DNA from: GCA-003244245 sp050699875
GTDB lineage: Bacteria > Actinomycetota > Actinomycetes > Mycobacteriales > Pseudonocardiaceae
Reading direction: 5' to 3'
Assembly: GCA_050699875.1 (NCBI GenBank)
Contig: JBOHFX010000132.1
Location: forward strand, 1-64,000
DNA length: 64,000 nt
The translations under genes were made by a program, and so were the position numbers. The notes beneath the pieces were generated by a model. That model did no database searches, had not been told where the DNA came from, and worked only from the letters and a program-made list of their open reading frames with translations. Positions 9,204 through 17,026 of this stretch are shown in pieces; position 1 is the stretch's first letter; each line of letters opens with the position of its first letter.

Positions 9204-10677
9204 CCACCCGATCCCCCTGCCGGAGCCGCGACTTGCGGGCCCCATAGGCGAAGTAGACAACCAGACCGATGGCTAGCCACACCAGGAACCGGATCCAGGT
9301 CCCCACCGAGAGGTTCAGCATCAGCCACAGGCAGGACAGGATCGCCAGCAGTGGTACCAGCGGCACCAGCGGGGTCCGGAAGCCGCGGGGAAGGTCGGGC
9401 CGGGTCCGGCGCAGCACCAGCACCCCCGCAGCCACCAGCACGAAGGCGAACAGGGCACCGATGTTGACCATCTGCTCCAGGCGGACGATCGGAAAAAGCG
9501 CGGCAACGACGCCGACGACCGCGCCGACTCCGACGGTGGCCCGCACCGGAGTACCACGTGAACCCGTCCGGGCCAGTGCCCGGGGCATCAGACCGTCGCG
9601 GGACATCGCGAACAGGACCCTGATCTGGCCCAGCATGAGGATCATCGCCACCGTCGTGAGCCCGGCCAGCGCGCCGAGTGCGATGATCCCGGCGATCCAG
9701 GGCAGCCCGACGTTGGCGAAGGCGGTCGCCAGGGTGGCGGTGTCCCCGTCGGGTGAGGTGGTCAATGCGGTGTAGGGCTGCATGCCCGTGATGACCAGGG
9801 CGACCGCCACGTAGAGCACCGTGACGATCACCAGCGCCCCGATGATGGCCCGCGGCATGTCGCGCTGGGGATTGCGAGCTTCCTCGGCGGTGGTGGCCAC
9901 GATGTCGAAGCCGATGAAGGCAAAGAACACCACCGAGGCCGCCGCCAGCACCCCGAACACCCCGTACGTGCTGCCTTCCGCGCCGAACAGCAGTGAGAAC
10001 AGCGACTGCTCTGACCCACCGCTACTCCCACCGGGTTGAGCCGGCGGGATGTAGGGGGTGTAGTTGCTCGCCCGGACATAGCCGATCCCGACGGCGATCA
10101 CCAGCAGCACGACGGCCACCTTGATAGCGGTGATCACCTGGCTGACCCGGGAGGAGAGTTTGACGCCCAGGGCGAGGACCACCGTGAGCACACCGACGAT
10201 CAACAGGGCGGCCCAATCGACGGCGATGCCAGAGACGGTCACGGTGGTGGCGATCGCACCACCGGTCGCATCACTCAGGTACGCCGACCAGGACTTGGCC
10301 AGCACCGCGCCGCCCACGCTGAACTCCAGCACCAGATCCCACCCGATGATCCAGGCGATGAACTCGCCGAAGGTGGCGTAGGAATAGGTGTAGGCACTAC
10401 CGGCTACCGGGACGGTGGAGGCCAGCTCGGCGTAGCACAGGACGGCGAACCCGCAGGCGATGGCGGCCAGGACGTAGGACAGCGACACCGCCGGACCTGC
10501 AGTGTCCCCGGCCTGCTGGGCCGCAAGCACGAAGATCCCGGCACCGATGGACACCGCGACGCCGAACACCGTGAGGTCCAGCGCACCGAGGTTGCGGCGC
10601 AGCCTGGTTTCCGGCTGTTCGGTATCCGCTATGGACTGCTCGATCGACTTGGTCCGCCACAGGCCGCTGCTCGCCAT
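9196..10677 (-). CDS. APC-superfamily amino acid permease
   Basis: This is an amino acid/polyamine/organocation transporter with about 12–13 membrane helices. The 493-aa product begins MASSGLWRTKSIEQSIADTE. Helix 1 has the family pattern LTVFGVAVSIGAGIFVLA, and FDIVATTAEEARNPQRDMPRAI is the conserved cytoplasmic loop. The start at 10677 is preceded by AGGAGG at good spacing; the frame is open further upstream but without support. Substrate is unknown; the sequence resembles cationic amino acid transporters of the YfnA/CAT type. It may form an operon with the downstream biotin carboxylase. Confidence 0.9.
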   Translation of the reverse strand: MASSGLWRTKSIEQSIADTEQPETRLRRNLGALDLTVFGVAVSIGAGIFVLAAQQAGDTAGPAVSLSYVLAAIACGFAVLCYAELASTVPVAGSAYTYSYATFGEFIAWIIGWDLVLEFSVGGAVLAKSWSAYLSDATGGAIATTVTVSGIAVDWAALLIVGVLTVVLALGVKLSSRVSQVITAIKVAVVLLVIAVGIGYVRASNYTPYIPPAQPGGSSGGSEQSLFSLLFGAEGSTYGVFGVLAAASVVFFAFIGFDIVATTAEEARNPQRDMPRAIIGALVIVTVLYVAVALVITGMQPYTALTTSPDGDTATLATAFANVGLPWIAGIIALGALAGLTTVAMILMLGQIRVLFAMSRDGLMPRALARTGSRGTPVRATVGVGAVVGVVAALFPIVRLEQMVNIGALFAFVLVAAGVLVLRRTRPDLPRGFRTPLVPLVPLLAILSCLWLMLNLSVGTWIRFLVWLAIGLVVYFAYGARKSRLRQGDRVGV

Positions 10678-10720
10678 GGTTAACCCCTCCTGATTCTCCC
10701 TCGGCGTGGTTGCCCGGCAA

Positions 10721-11680
10721 TCAACGGCGGGTCGCCGGGGTGCGATCCAGGTCCGGCTCCAAGTAGATGATCCGGGCGGCGGGGACCGCGCTGCGGATGC
10801 GCTCCTCGGCCTCGTTGATGATCCGGGCGACCTCACCGGTGGACATCGTGGCCGGTACCGCGATCTTGGCTCCGATCAGCAGCTCGTCTGGGCCGATGTA
10901 CTGGGTCCTGATGTGGATCACCCGATCGACGCCGTCCCCTACTATCGCGGAGCGGATGCGGCCTAACTCGTCCGGTCGGGACCCCTCCCCGATCAGCAGG
11001 CTCTTGGTCTCAATGATGAGGATGATCGCGATCACGCCCAGCAGGACGCCGATGCACAGCGTGCCGATCGCGTCCCAGACGACCTCTCCGGTGAGCACCG
11101 ACAGTCCGACGCCACCGAGCGCGAGAACCAGCCCGAACAAGGCGCCGGCGTCCTCCAGCAGGACAACCGGGAGCTCCGGGGTCTTGGACTGCCGGATGAA
11201 CTCCCACCAGGTGCCGTTGCCCTTGAGCGGGCGGGACTCCCTGATCGCGGTGCGGAAGCTCAGGGTCTCCAGCACGATCGCCACCACCAGGATCACGATC
11301 GCGACCAGCGGCGAAGTGAGTTCTTCGGTACTCGCCAACTTGTGGATACCCTCATACAGCGCGAACACCGACCCCAGGCTGAACAGCAGCAGCGCCACGA
11401 CGAAGGAGTAGAAGTAGCGATCGCGGCCGTAGCCGAACGGATGCTGCTGGGTGGCTTCACGCTGGGCGCGCTTCTGGCCTAGCAGCAGCAGGGCCTGGTT
11501 GGACGTGTCAGCCACCGAGTGCACACCCTCGGCCAGCATCGACGACGATCCGGTGATCAGGTAACCGATGAACTTCGCCACTGCGATACCGGCGTTGGCC
11601 AGCAACGCCGCGATGATCGCGATCCTCCCACCGCCCGCTGACACCCTCAGTGCCTCCTCTCGCTCTTTCCGGCGAGCCAA
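10721..11680 (-). CDS. Cation diffusion facilitator (CDF) family transporter
   Basis: CDF proteins export divalent metal ions such as zinc or manganese by proton antiport. The 319-aa product has several membrane helices. The metal-site helix has SSSMLAEGVHSVADTSNQALLLLG, of the form HSxxDxxN; the loop HPFGYGRDRYFYSFV and a C-terminal cytoplasmic domain (DRVIHIRTQYIGPDELLIG) follow. It is a full-length member. Metal specificity cannot be assigned. Upstream sequence holds two small hairpins that end the manA transcript. Confidence 0.9.
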   Translation of the reverse strand: MARRKEREEALRVSAGGGRIAIIAALLANAGIAVAKFIGYLITGSSSMLAEGVHSVADTSNQALLLLGQKRAQREATQQHPFGYGRDRYFYSFVVALLLFSLGSVFALYEGIHKLASTEELTSPLVAIVILVVAIVLETLSFRTAIRESRPLKGNGTWWEFIRQSKTPELPVVLLEDAGALFGLVLALGGVGLSVLTGEVVWDAIGTLCIGVLLGVIAIILIIETKSLLIGEGSRPDELGRIRSAIVGDGVDRVIHIRTQYIGPDELLIGAKIAVPATMSTGEVARIINEAEERIRSAVPAARIIYLEPDLDRTPATRR

Positions 11681-11687
11681 GCTGGCG

Positions 11688-11749
11688 CCATTCGGAGCCT
11701 AATGGTGGTTTGGTCCGATTTCCAGCTCGCCATTCGGTTGACGAATGGC
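11688..11749. terminator. Two CCATTCGG-type hairpins between manA and the CDF gene
   Basis: Two small inverted repeats occur. At 11688–11705 CCATTCGG pairs with CCTAATGG (one mismatch). At 11729–11749 GCCATTCG pairs with CGAATGGC around a 5-base loop. They lie within 75 bases of the manA stop at 11759, but on its downstream side, so they could end its transcript. The same core occurs again at 36131–36195. Confidence 0.5.
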
Positions 11750-11758
11750 GGCATAGGC

Positions 11759-13024
11759 CTAATTAGTCAACCCGGGGAGGGCTCGGAACAGCTGTACGGG
11801 GCCGGTTCCTGGGCACACCATGACCTCTGGATCTGTCGCGGCCAGCCATACCGATTCCCCGCGCCGCACCTTGACGCTGTCCCCTTCCATGGAGCGCAAC
11901 TCCGCCGAGCCCTGGGTGCACAACAGGATCTGTGGCGACGGGCTGCGCAGGTATACCGGTGACGCCTCACCGGGCACCCACTCCAACCGCATCAACTGGA
12001 ACTCCTCGGCCGGGGTGATGTAGGCGATTTCGTGCGGGCCGACCGGTTCACCGTCTTGCAGGCGCAGCTCGCCATAGGAGAAATCCAAGACCCGCAGCAG
12101 CTCGGGAACGTCCACGTGTTTGGCGGTCAGACCACCACGCAGCACGTTGTCAGAGTTGGCGCTGATCTCCACTGCGGTGCCCCGCAGATAGGTATGGAGA
12201 TTACCGGCGGGTAAGTACATTGCTTGTCCCGGAGCAAGGACGATGCGGTTGAGCAGCAAAGCTGCGAGCACCCCGACATCTCCCGGGTACGCCTCGGCCA
12301 GCTCCAGCACTACCCGGCACTCGTCCCGATGATCACCATCGCGAGTTCTCGGGCCGCTTCGCCCGTCGGAATGCGCGGTGCGGTGCAGCAGCGCGATGCA
12401 CGCATCCAGGATTGCTGCCAGCAGCGTCTCCACCGCGGGTTGAGGCATCGTGATCCAGGTGGTGAACAGGGCGCGTAGTCCGTCGTCGTTGGGTTCGGCC
12501 GCGAGCAGGGCGCGGTAGGGCGCAAGTGGTGGCGTGTCCAACGCGATGAACAACTCCACAGTGCGGATCGGGTCGCGAAAGCCGGCTAATGCATGAAACT
12601 CGGTGAGGGCGCAGATCAGTTCGGGTTTGTGGTTGGGATCGGTGTAGTTGCGTTCCGAGGCATCCCGGGGAGTTCCCCGGGCCTCCTCGCGGGCGAACCC
12701 CTCGGCCGCCTGCGCCGCGGACGGATGGGCCTGCAAACTCAGCGGCTCCTCGGCGGCGAGCACCTTCAGCAGGAACGGCAACCGGCCACCCCAGCGCTGT
12801 GCACAGCGGGTACCAAGGTGGCGATCCGGGTCAGCGCCGAGGGCTTCCAGCAGAGAGGTTTGGGCGCCGTCTGCGTGCAGCAGCACCGACGGGTCCGCCG
12901 GATGCGCACCCAGCCACAGCTCCGCCTGGGGGTGCGGGGCGGGAATCGGATCACCGAGCAACTCCGCGATCGCAGTCCGGGAACCCCATGCGTAAGGCCG
13001 AACCGCGTTGCGCAACAGCTCCAC
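11759..13024 (-). CDS. manA: Mannose-6-phosphate isomerase, class I
   Basis: The enzyme interconverts fructose-6-phosphate and mannose-6-phosphate and feeds GDP-mannose synthesis. The 421-aa product starts VELLRNAVRPYAWGSRTAIAELLG, then AELWLGAHPADPS. It has the zinc-site segment FLLKVLAAEEPLSLQAHPS and the motif NHKPELICALTEFHALAGF, with the later GQAMYLPAGNLHTYLRGTAVEISANSDN split across the cupin domain. The start is GTG at 13024, with GGGAGGG about 6 bases before it. It lies in the manA–SIS–Trm112–manB block of mannose metabolism, all on the minus strand. Confidence 0.94.
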   Translation of the reverse strand: MELLRNAVRPYAWGSRTAIAELLGDPIPAPHPQAELWLGAHPADPSVLLHADGAQTSLLEALGADPDRHLGTRCAQRWGGRLPFLLKVLAAEEPLSLQAHPSAAQAAEGFAREEARGTPRDASERNYTDPNHKPELICALTEFHALAGFRDPIRTVELFIALDTPPLAPYRALLAAEPNDDGLRALFTTWITMPQPAVETLLAAILDACIALLHRTAHSDGRSGPRTRDGDHRDECRVVLELAEAYPGDVGVLAALLLNRIVLAPGQAMYLPAGNLHTYLRGTAVEISANSDNVLRGGLTAKHVDVPELLRVLDFSYGELRLQDGEPVGPHEIAYITPAEEFQLMRLEWVPGEASPVYLRSPSPQILLCTQGSAELRSMEGDSVKVRRGESVWLAATDPEVMVCPGTGPVQLFRALPGLTN

Positions 13025-13065
13025 GACCCCTCCCTTAACACCCAGGCATCCGGTCATCCGATCGC

Positions 13066-14232
13066 CTACCCGGTCGAGTCGATGCGACCCGGCCCGCCCA
13101 ACACGCCCCGACTCAGCCCTAAGTACAGCGCAGTGAAGTCGAACCGTAGGGCCAGCACCGCAGCGGCACACGCAGCGGCTCCGGGATCGCTCGGGCGCAC
13201 CATCAGCTCCTCGTCGGCAGTTACCACATCGGCGCTGGGCAACGCATCCAACGCCGCGGCGCGCTCAGGCTCGTTGCTGTGGTCGGCGAGCACACCGAGC
13301 AACACCGGCCGCGCCGCCGGCATACCACCGCGCTGCGGCAGACCCTCGATATGATCCCGGAGCGGATCTTGGAATGGATCGCTGAACACCTCGGCCTCGC
13401 CGCCGGCCCGGAGTGCCTCCTGACGCAGCACCGGCAGCGTGGCCACCTCATGAAAGCCCGCAGCATGCGCCACCACTCCGGCGTGAGCGGCAAGGGATCC
13501 CGCGCAGTGCCCGGCCACTGCAGTGGCCACCGGATCGGTGCCCCACAACAGCGGAATTCGCCCGGTCAACCGCAACGCCAACGACTTGGCGGGGTTGACG
13601 AACGATTCATGAGCGACGTGGTCGCGCTCGGCTTCCCGGTCCAGCTCACCGGCCAGCACTTCCGGGTCAATGGCCAGCAGTCCCAAGGTGTCCAGCAACA
13701 ACAGGCCGGCGGTGAGGATGCGTGGCAACACCAGCCCCGGCGGGACCTCAACCCGGGGCACGAGCAGCACCGATCGACCTGCGGCCGCGGCCGCTACCGG
13801 GCCGTCGGCAGGCGCGGTGAGCACCATCTGGGCTCCGCGGCTGAGCGCGCGGTCAATGCCCTCCGCCAGCTCATGATCGCCGGGGTCGGTGGTGTTGGCG
13901 AGCACGATGTCCAGCGCGCCGACCCACAGGGGTACCGAGCGCGCCGTCACCACCGGCACCGGACAGGTGGGTCCGAGCAACGCGAGCAGCAGCGGTGCGG
14001 CGGCCGCTGCCGCCCCCGGCCGGGTGAGCAACACCAGCGCGCGTGGACGTTCCCCGGCCAGCCGCCGCAAACCGGCTTCCTCCGCCGCGGAGGCCGTAGA
14101 GCGGACCAGGGCCCCCGCAGTGGCCGCAGCGCGCAGCAGCCCACCGGTGTCGCTGGCCTCCAGCCGCTCGGGGTCATCGAGCAGGTCGTCGGCACCGTGA
14201 CTTGGGTGAAATCCACCACGGTCGGGTTGCAT
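13066..14232 (-). CDS. SIS-domain protein, phosphomannose/phosphoglucose isomerase-like
   Basis: The 388-aa product resembles the SIS-type bifunctional phosphoglucose/phosphomannose isomerase family found between manB and manA in actinobacteria, equivalent in position to mycobacterial Rv3256c. Visible features are an N-terminal acidic stretch (DDLLDDPERLEASDTGGLL), Ala-rich Rossmann-like segments, and a central SIS-like half (GRIPLLWGTDPVATAVAGHCAG). The classical catalytic motifs are weak, so isomerase activity is an inference from family and context. It lies between manA and the Trm112-like gene. Confidence 0.75.
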   Translation of the reverse strand: MQPDRGGFHPSHGADDLLDDPERLEASDTGGLLRAAATAGALVRSTASAAEEAGLRRLAGERPRALVLLTRPGAAAAAAPLLLALLGPTCPVPVVTARSVPLWVGALDIVLANTTDPGDHELAEGIDRALSRGAQMVLTAPADGPVAAAAAGRSVLLVPRVEVPPGLVLPRILTAGLLLLDTLGLLAIDPEVLAGELDREAERDHVAHESFVNPAKSLALRLTGRIPLLWGTDPVATAVAGHCAGSLAAHAGVVAHAAGFHEVATLPVLRQEALRAGGEAEVFSDPFQDPLRDHIEGLPQRGGMPAARPVLLGVLADHSNEPERAAALDALPSADVVTADEELMVRPSDPGAAACAAAVLALRFDFTALYLGLSRGVLGGPGRIDSTG

Positions 14233-14237
14233 CGCCG

Positions 14238-14474
14238 TTAGCCCTCACCGCTGCTGCCTGCGGCGGCATCACTGGAGGCCGGGCCGGTACCAGGAAGCGC
14301 TTCATCGAGCAGCAGCACCGGGATGCCGTCGGTCACCGGGAAGCTGCGCCCGCACGCGGTGCAGGTCAACGCCTCAGCCTCGGGGTCGGCAGCAGTGCCG
14401 CTGCGCAGCTCGGCATGCTCTGGGCACGGGCACGCCAAGATCTCCAGCAGCTGAGGGTCCAAGTCCACGGCCAT
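14238..14474 (-). CDS. Trm112-family small zinc-ribbon protein
   Basis: The 78-aa product begins MAVDLDPQLLEILACPCPEH and has a second Cys pair in LTCTACGRSFPVTDGIPVLL. This is the Trm112/UPF0434 pattern: short proteins that, where studied, activate methyltransferases. The ATG at 14474 was chosen by homology; the open frame extends to 14528 without support. It sits six bases after the SIS gene start in the operon order, and downstream of manB. Confidence 0.85.
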   Translation of the reverse strand: MAVDLDPQLLEILACPCPEHAELRSGTAADPEAEALTCTACGRSFPVTDGIPVLLLDEALPGTGPASSDAAAGSSGEG

Positions 14475-14524
14475 CGTCGTCCTCCTCAGTCCTCGAGCGG
14501 GGTTGGTAGCTCGTGAAGGCCACC

Positions 14525-15937
14525 TCATCCGCTGGTGGCGGTACTTGAAGGGCTACCAACCTCGCGTACCAGCGCCAGCACCTCGTCGCGCAACGCCTCC
14601 ACCGCTGCGGTATCGCGCGCCTCGACGTTCAGGCGAAGCAGCGGCTCGGTGTTTGACGGTCGCAGGTTGAACCATGAACCGTCGGGAAACCGTACGGTGA
14701 GGCCGTCGAGCTCGTCGAGTTGGACGCCGTCCCGGGCGGCGAACCGCTGCCGCACTGCCTCCATCCGGCCGCGCTGGTCGTCGACCGTGGAATTGATCTC
14801 ACCGGATGCCGCGTAGCGGCTGAACTCGGCCATCAGCGCCGACAGCGGACACGGTTGCCGGCCTAGTGCAGCGAGTACGTGCAGCGCGGCAAGCATCCCG
14901 GAGTCAGCCCGCCAGAAACTGCGGAAATAGTAGTGCGCGGAATGCTCACCACCGAAGATCGCCCCGGTTTCCGCCATCCGCTGCTTGATGAACGAGTGGC
15001 CGACCCGGGTGCGCACCGGCCGCCCGCCGTGCTCGGCGACGATCTCCGGTACGGCCTGTGAGGTGATCAAGTTGTAGATCACTGCGGCGCCCGGCTCGGT
15101 GGCCAGCTCCCGGGTGGCGACCAGGGCGGTGATGGCGCTCGGGCTCACCGGCTCGCCGCGCTCGTCAACCACGAAGCAGCGGTCGGCGTCGCCATCGAAA
15201 GCCAGCCCCAGATCGGCGCCGTGCTGGCGCACGGCCGCCTGCAGGTCCACCAGGTTCGCCGGATCCAGCGGGTTGGCCTCGTGATTGGGGAAGTTTCCAT
15301 CCAGCTCGAAGAACAGCGGAATGATGTGCAGCGGCAGTCCCTGGACAACGGCGGGCACGGTGTAACCACCCATCCCGTTGCCGGCGTCCACAACGACTCG
15401 CAGCGGTCGGATCGCAGCGAGGTCGACCAGGGAGCGCAGGTACTCTGCATAGTCGTTGAGCATGTCCCGGCGAGTGACAACGCCACCTCCCGGCCCCGGC
15501 TCGATGCCACGCTCGACCCCGACCCGGATCTCTTCCAGCCCGCTGTCCTGCCCGACCGGTACGGCACCGGCCCGGCAGAGTTTGATGCCGTTGTAGCGGG
15601 CCGGGTTGTGGCTTGCGGTGAATACCGCGCCCGGCATCCCGAGCCGGCCGGAGGCGAAATAGAGCATGTCGGTACTGGCCAAACCGACTGAGATGACGTC
15701 GAGGCCGCGACTGGTTACGCCCTGGGTGAAGGCAGCTGCCAGGCCGGGTGAAGAGTCCCGCATGTCGTGCCCGACGACCACCGCCCGCGGGTCGGTGGTG
15801 CCATCGGTCGCGCCGTCACTGCGCCCGATGAGGTCGGCGAAAGCCGCGCCGATGTCGTGCACCACACCGGAGTCCAACTGGTCGCCGACGATGCCCCGGA
15901 TGTCGTAGGCCTTGACTATCGCTGACAAGTCGGCCAC
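14525..15937 (-). CDS. manB: Phosphomannomutase/phosphoglucomutase
   Basis: The enzyme converts mannose-6-phosphate to mannose-1-phosphate. The 470-aa product shows the four family motifs: active-site Ser109 in TASHNP, the Mg2+ loop DGDADR (248–253), the sugar-binding loop GGEHSAH, and the phosphate-binding loop PSNTEPLLRLN near the end. The start is GTG at 15937, with AGGGA upstream; a longer frame to 16012 lacks support. With manA and the guanylyltransferase at 30.8 kb, all steps from fructose-6-phosphate to GDP-mannose (or a similar NDP-sugar) are in the window. Confidence 0.94.
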   Translation of the reverse strand: MADLSAIVKAYDIRGIVGDQLDSGVVHDIGAAFADLIGRSDGATDGTTDPRAVVVGHDMRDSSPGLAAAFTQGVTSRGLDVISVGLASTDMLYFASGRLGMPGAVFTASHNPARYNGIKLCRAGAVPVGQDSGLEEIRVGVERGIEPGPGGGVVTRRDMLNDYAEYLRSLVDLAAIRPLRVVVDAGNGMGGYTVPAVVQGLPLHIIPLFFELDGNFPNHEANPLDPANLVDLQAAVRQHGADLGLAFDGDADRCFVVDERGEPVSPSAITALVATRELATEPGAAVIYNLITSQAVPEIVAEHGGRPVRTRVGHSFIKQRMAETGAIFGGEHSAHYYFRSFWRADSGMLAALHVLAALGRQPCPLSALMAEFSRYAASGEINSTVDDQRGRMEAVRQRFAARDGVQLDELDGLTVRFPDGSWFNLRPSNTEPLLRLNVEARDTAAVEALRDEVLALVREVGSPSSTATSG

Positions 15938-16071
15938 AGCTGTCCCTTCGTCGGTTGAGGACCCTCGAGTCCAACAGGCGGCGCGCAACGAGCCTATCTG
16001 CGCGGCCACCACTCCTGCCGGAACGCAAGCACGGCGGACCCCGCCGGCGGAGAAGGCGGCAGGCGGCGAGT

Positions 16072-16437
16072 TCAGTCGTCGGCCGGGTCTGGCAGCACCC
16101 TCAGATGACCGCGGCGACCACCGCCGTTTGCCGAAACGGCAAGGCTGAGATCGGCGGGACGGTCCGCTCGGCCGGCCTCCCGTACCGCTTCGGCCAACGC
16201 TGTGAGGTCGTCCGCCGACGGCTCGGGTTCGGCGAATTCACCATCATGACGCACGACGTCCCAGCCTCGTGGAGCGGTTAACCGAAGCGCATGCCGCTCG
16301 CACAAGTCGTAGGAGTGCGGCTCGCTGTAGGTGGCCAGGGGGCCCACCACGGCGGTGGAGTCGGCGTAGACGAAGGTGAGCGTGGCAACCGCCGGGCCTG
16401 TGCACCCGGTCTTCGAGCACCGCCGCACGCTGCGCAC
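16072..16437 (-). CDS. DUF3499 family protein
   Basis: This 121-aa actinobacterial protein has a Cys pattern near the N terminus (RCSKTGCTGPA) and in YDLCERHALRL, suggesting a small zinc-binding fold. The rest ends in a charged, low-complexity tail. No function is known. It is divergent from the metallopeptidase-like gene at 16528 and close to manB, as in many actinobacteria. Confidence 0.9.
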   Translation of the reverse strand: MRSVRRCSKTGCTGPAVATLTFVYADSTAVVGPLATYSEPHSYDLCERHALRLTAPRGWDVVRHDGEFAEPEPSADDLTALAEAVREAGRADRPADLSLAVSANGGGRRGHLRVLPDPADD

Positions 16438-16527
16438 GGCCGGACGATAGCGCGTGGCGGCCCGCCGAGCGCAGCAGGCGCGCGGAGGACCCCGCTGACC
16501 GGTGCACTGTCGGCGTAGTCTCGACAG

Positions 16528-17013
16528 ATGACGGTGACCCGGTCAACCCGCTCGCGCCTGCGCACGCGCCGGGACCGGCGCGGTCGCGGGATTCGTGGAT
16601 TGCTGTACCCCGCCACGCTGCCCGCAGCTCGCAGCCCTGCGGAACGGTTCGACGCCATCGTGCTGGATGCCCTCGAACCGATCGACTCGCGCTGGCACGC
16701 TGAGCTCGACAAGCTCGATGTCGCCGTCGACGAGGTGCCAGAGGTCACTGACTGCGATCCGGCCACGGTCACCTGGGGCAGTGACGTCGTGGAGGACGGC
16801 AAGGTGCCGCTGGCGCGCCTGGTCCCAGCCGGGGTAGACGGGGCCGGCCTACCGACTCGTGCCCGCATCGTGCTCTACCGACGACCGCTGGAGACTCGGG
16901 CGGGCAACGGTGGTGACCTGTCCGACCTCATCCACGAAGTGCTGGTCGAACAGGTCGCGAGCTATCTGGGTCGCGATCCGAATAGCATCGACGGCCCAGC
17001 CGAGGCGGGCTGA
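16528..17013 (+). CDS. Metallopeptidase-family protein with a degenerate active site
   Basis: The 161-aa product belongs to the small zincin-like family often found next to DUF3499 in actinobacteria. The N terminus is Arg-rich. The core has FDAIVLDALEPIDSRWHAELDKLDVAVDEVPE, and RIVLYRRPLE precedes the helix that normally carries the zinc motif. Here that helix reads DLIHEVLVEQVASYLG: the HE is present but the second His of HExxH is replaced, so zinc catalysis is doubtful. The role is unknown. Confidence 0.75.
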   Translation: MTVTRSTRSRLRTRRDRRGRGIRGLLYPATLPAARSPAERFDAIVLDALEPIDSRWHAELDKLDVAVDEVPEVTDCDPATVTWGSDVVEDGKVPLARLVPAGVDGAGLPTRARIVLYRRPLETRAGNGGDLSDLIHEVLVEQVASYLGRDPNSIDGPAEAG

Positions 17014-17026
17014 CCATCGCGACCGG

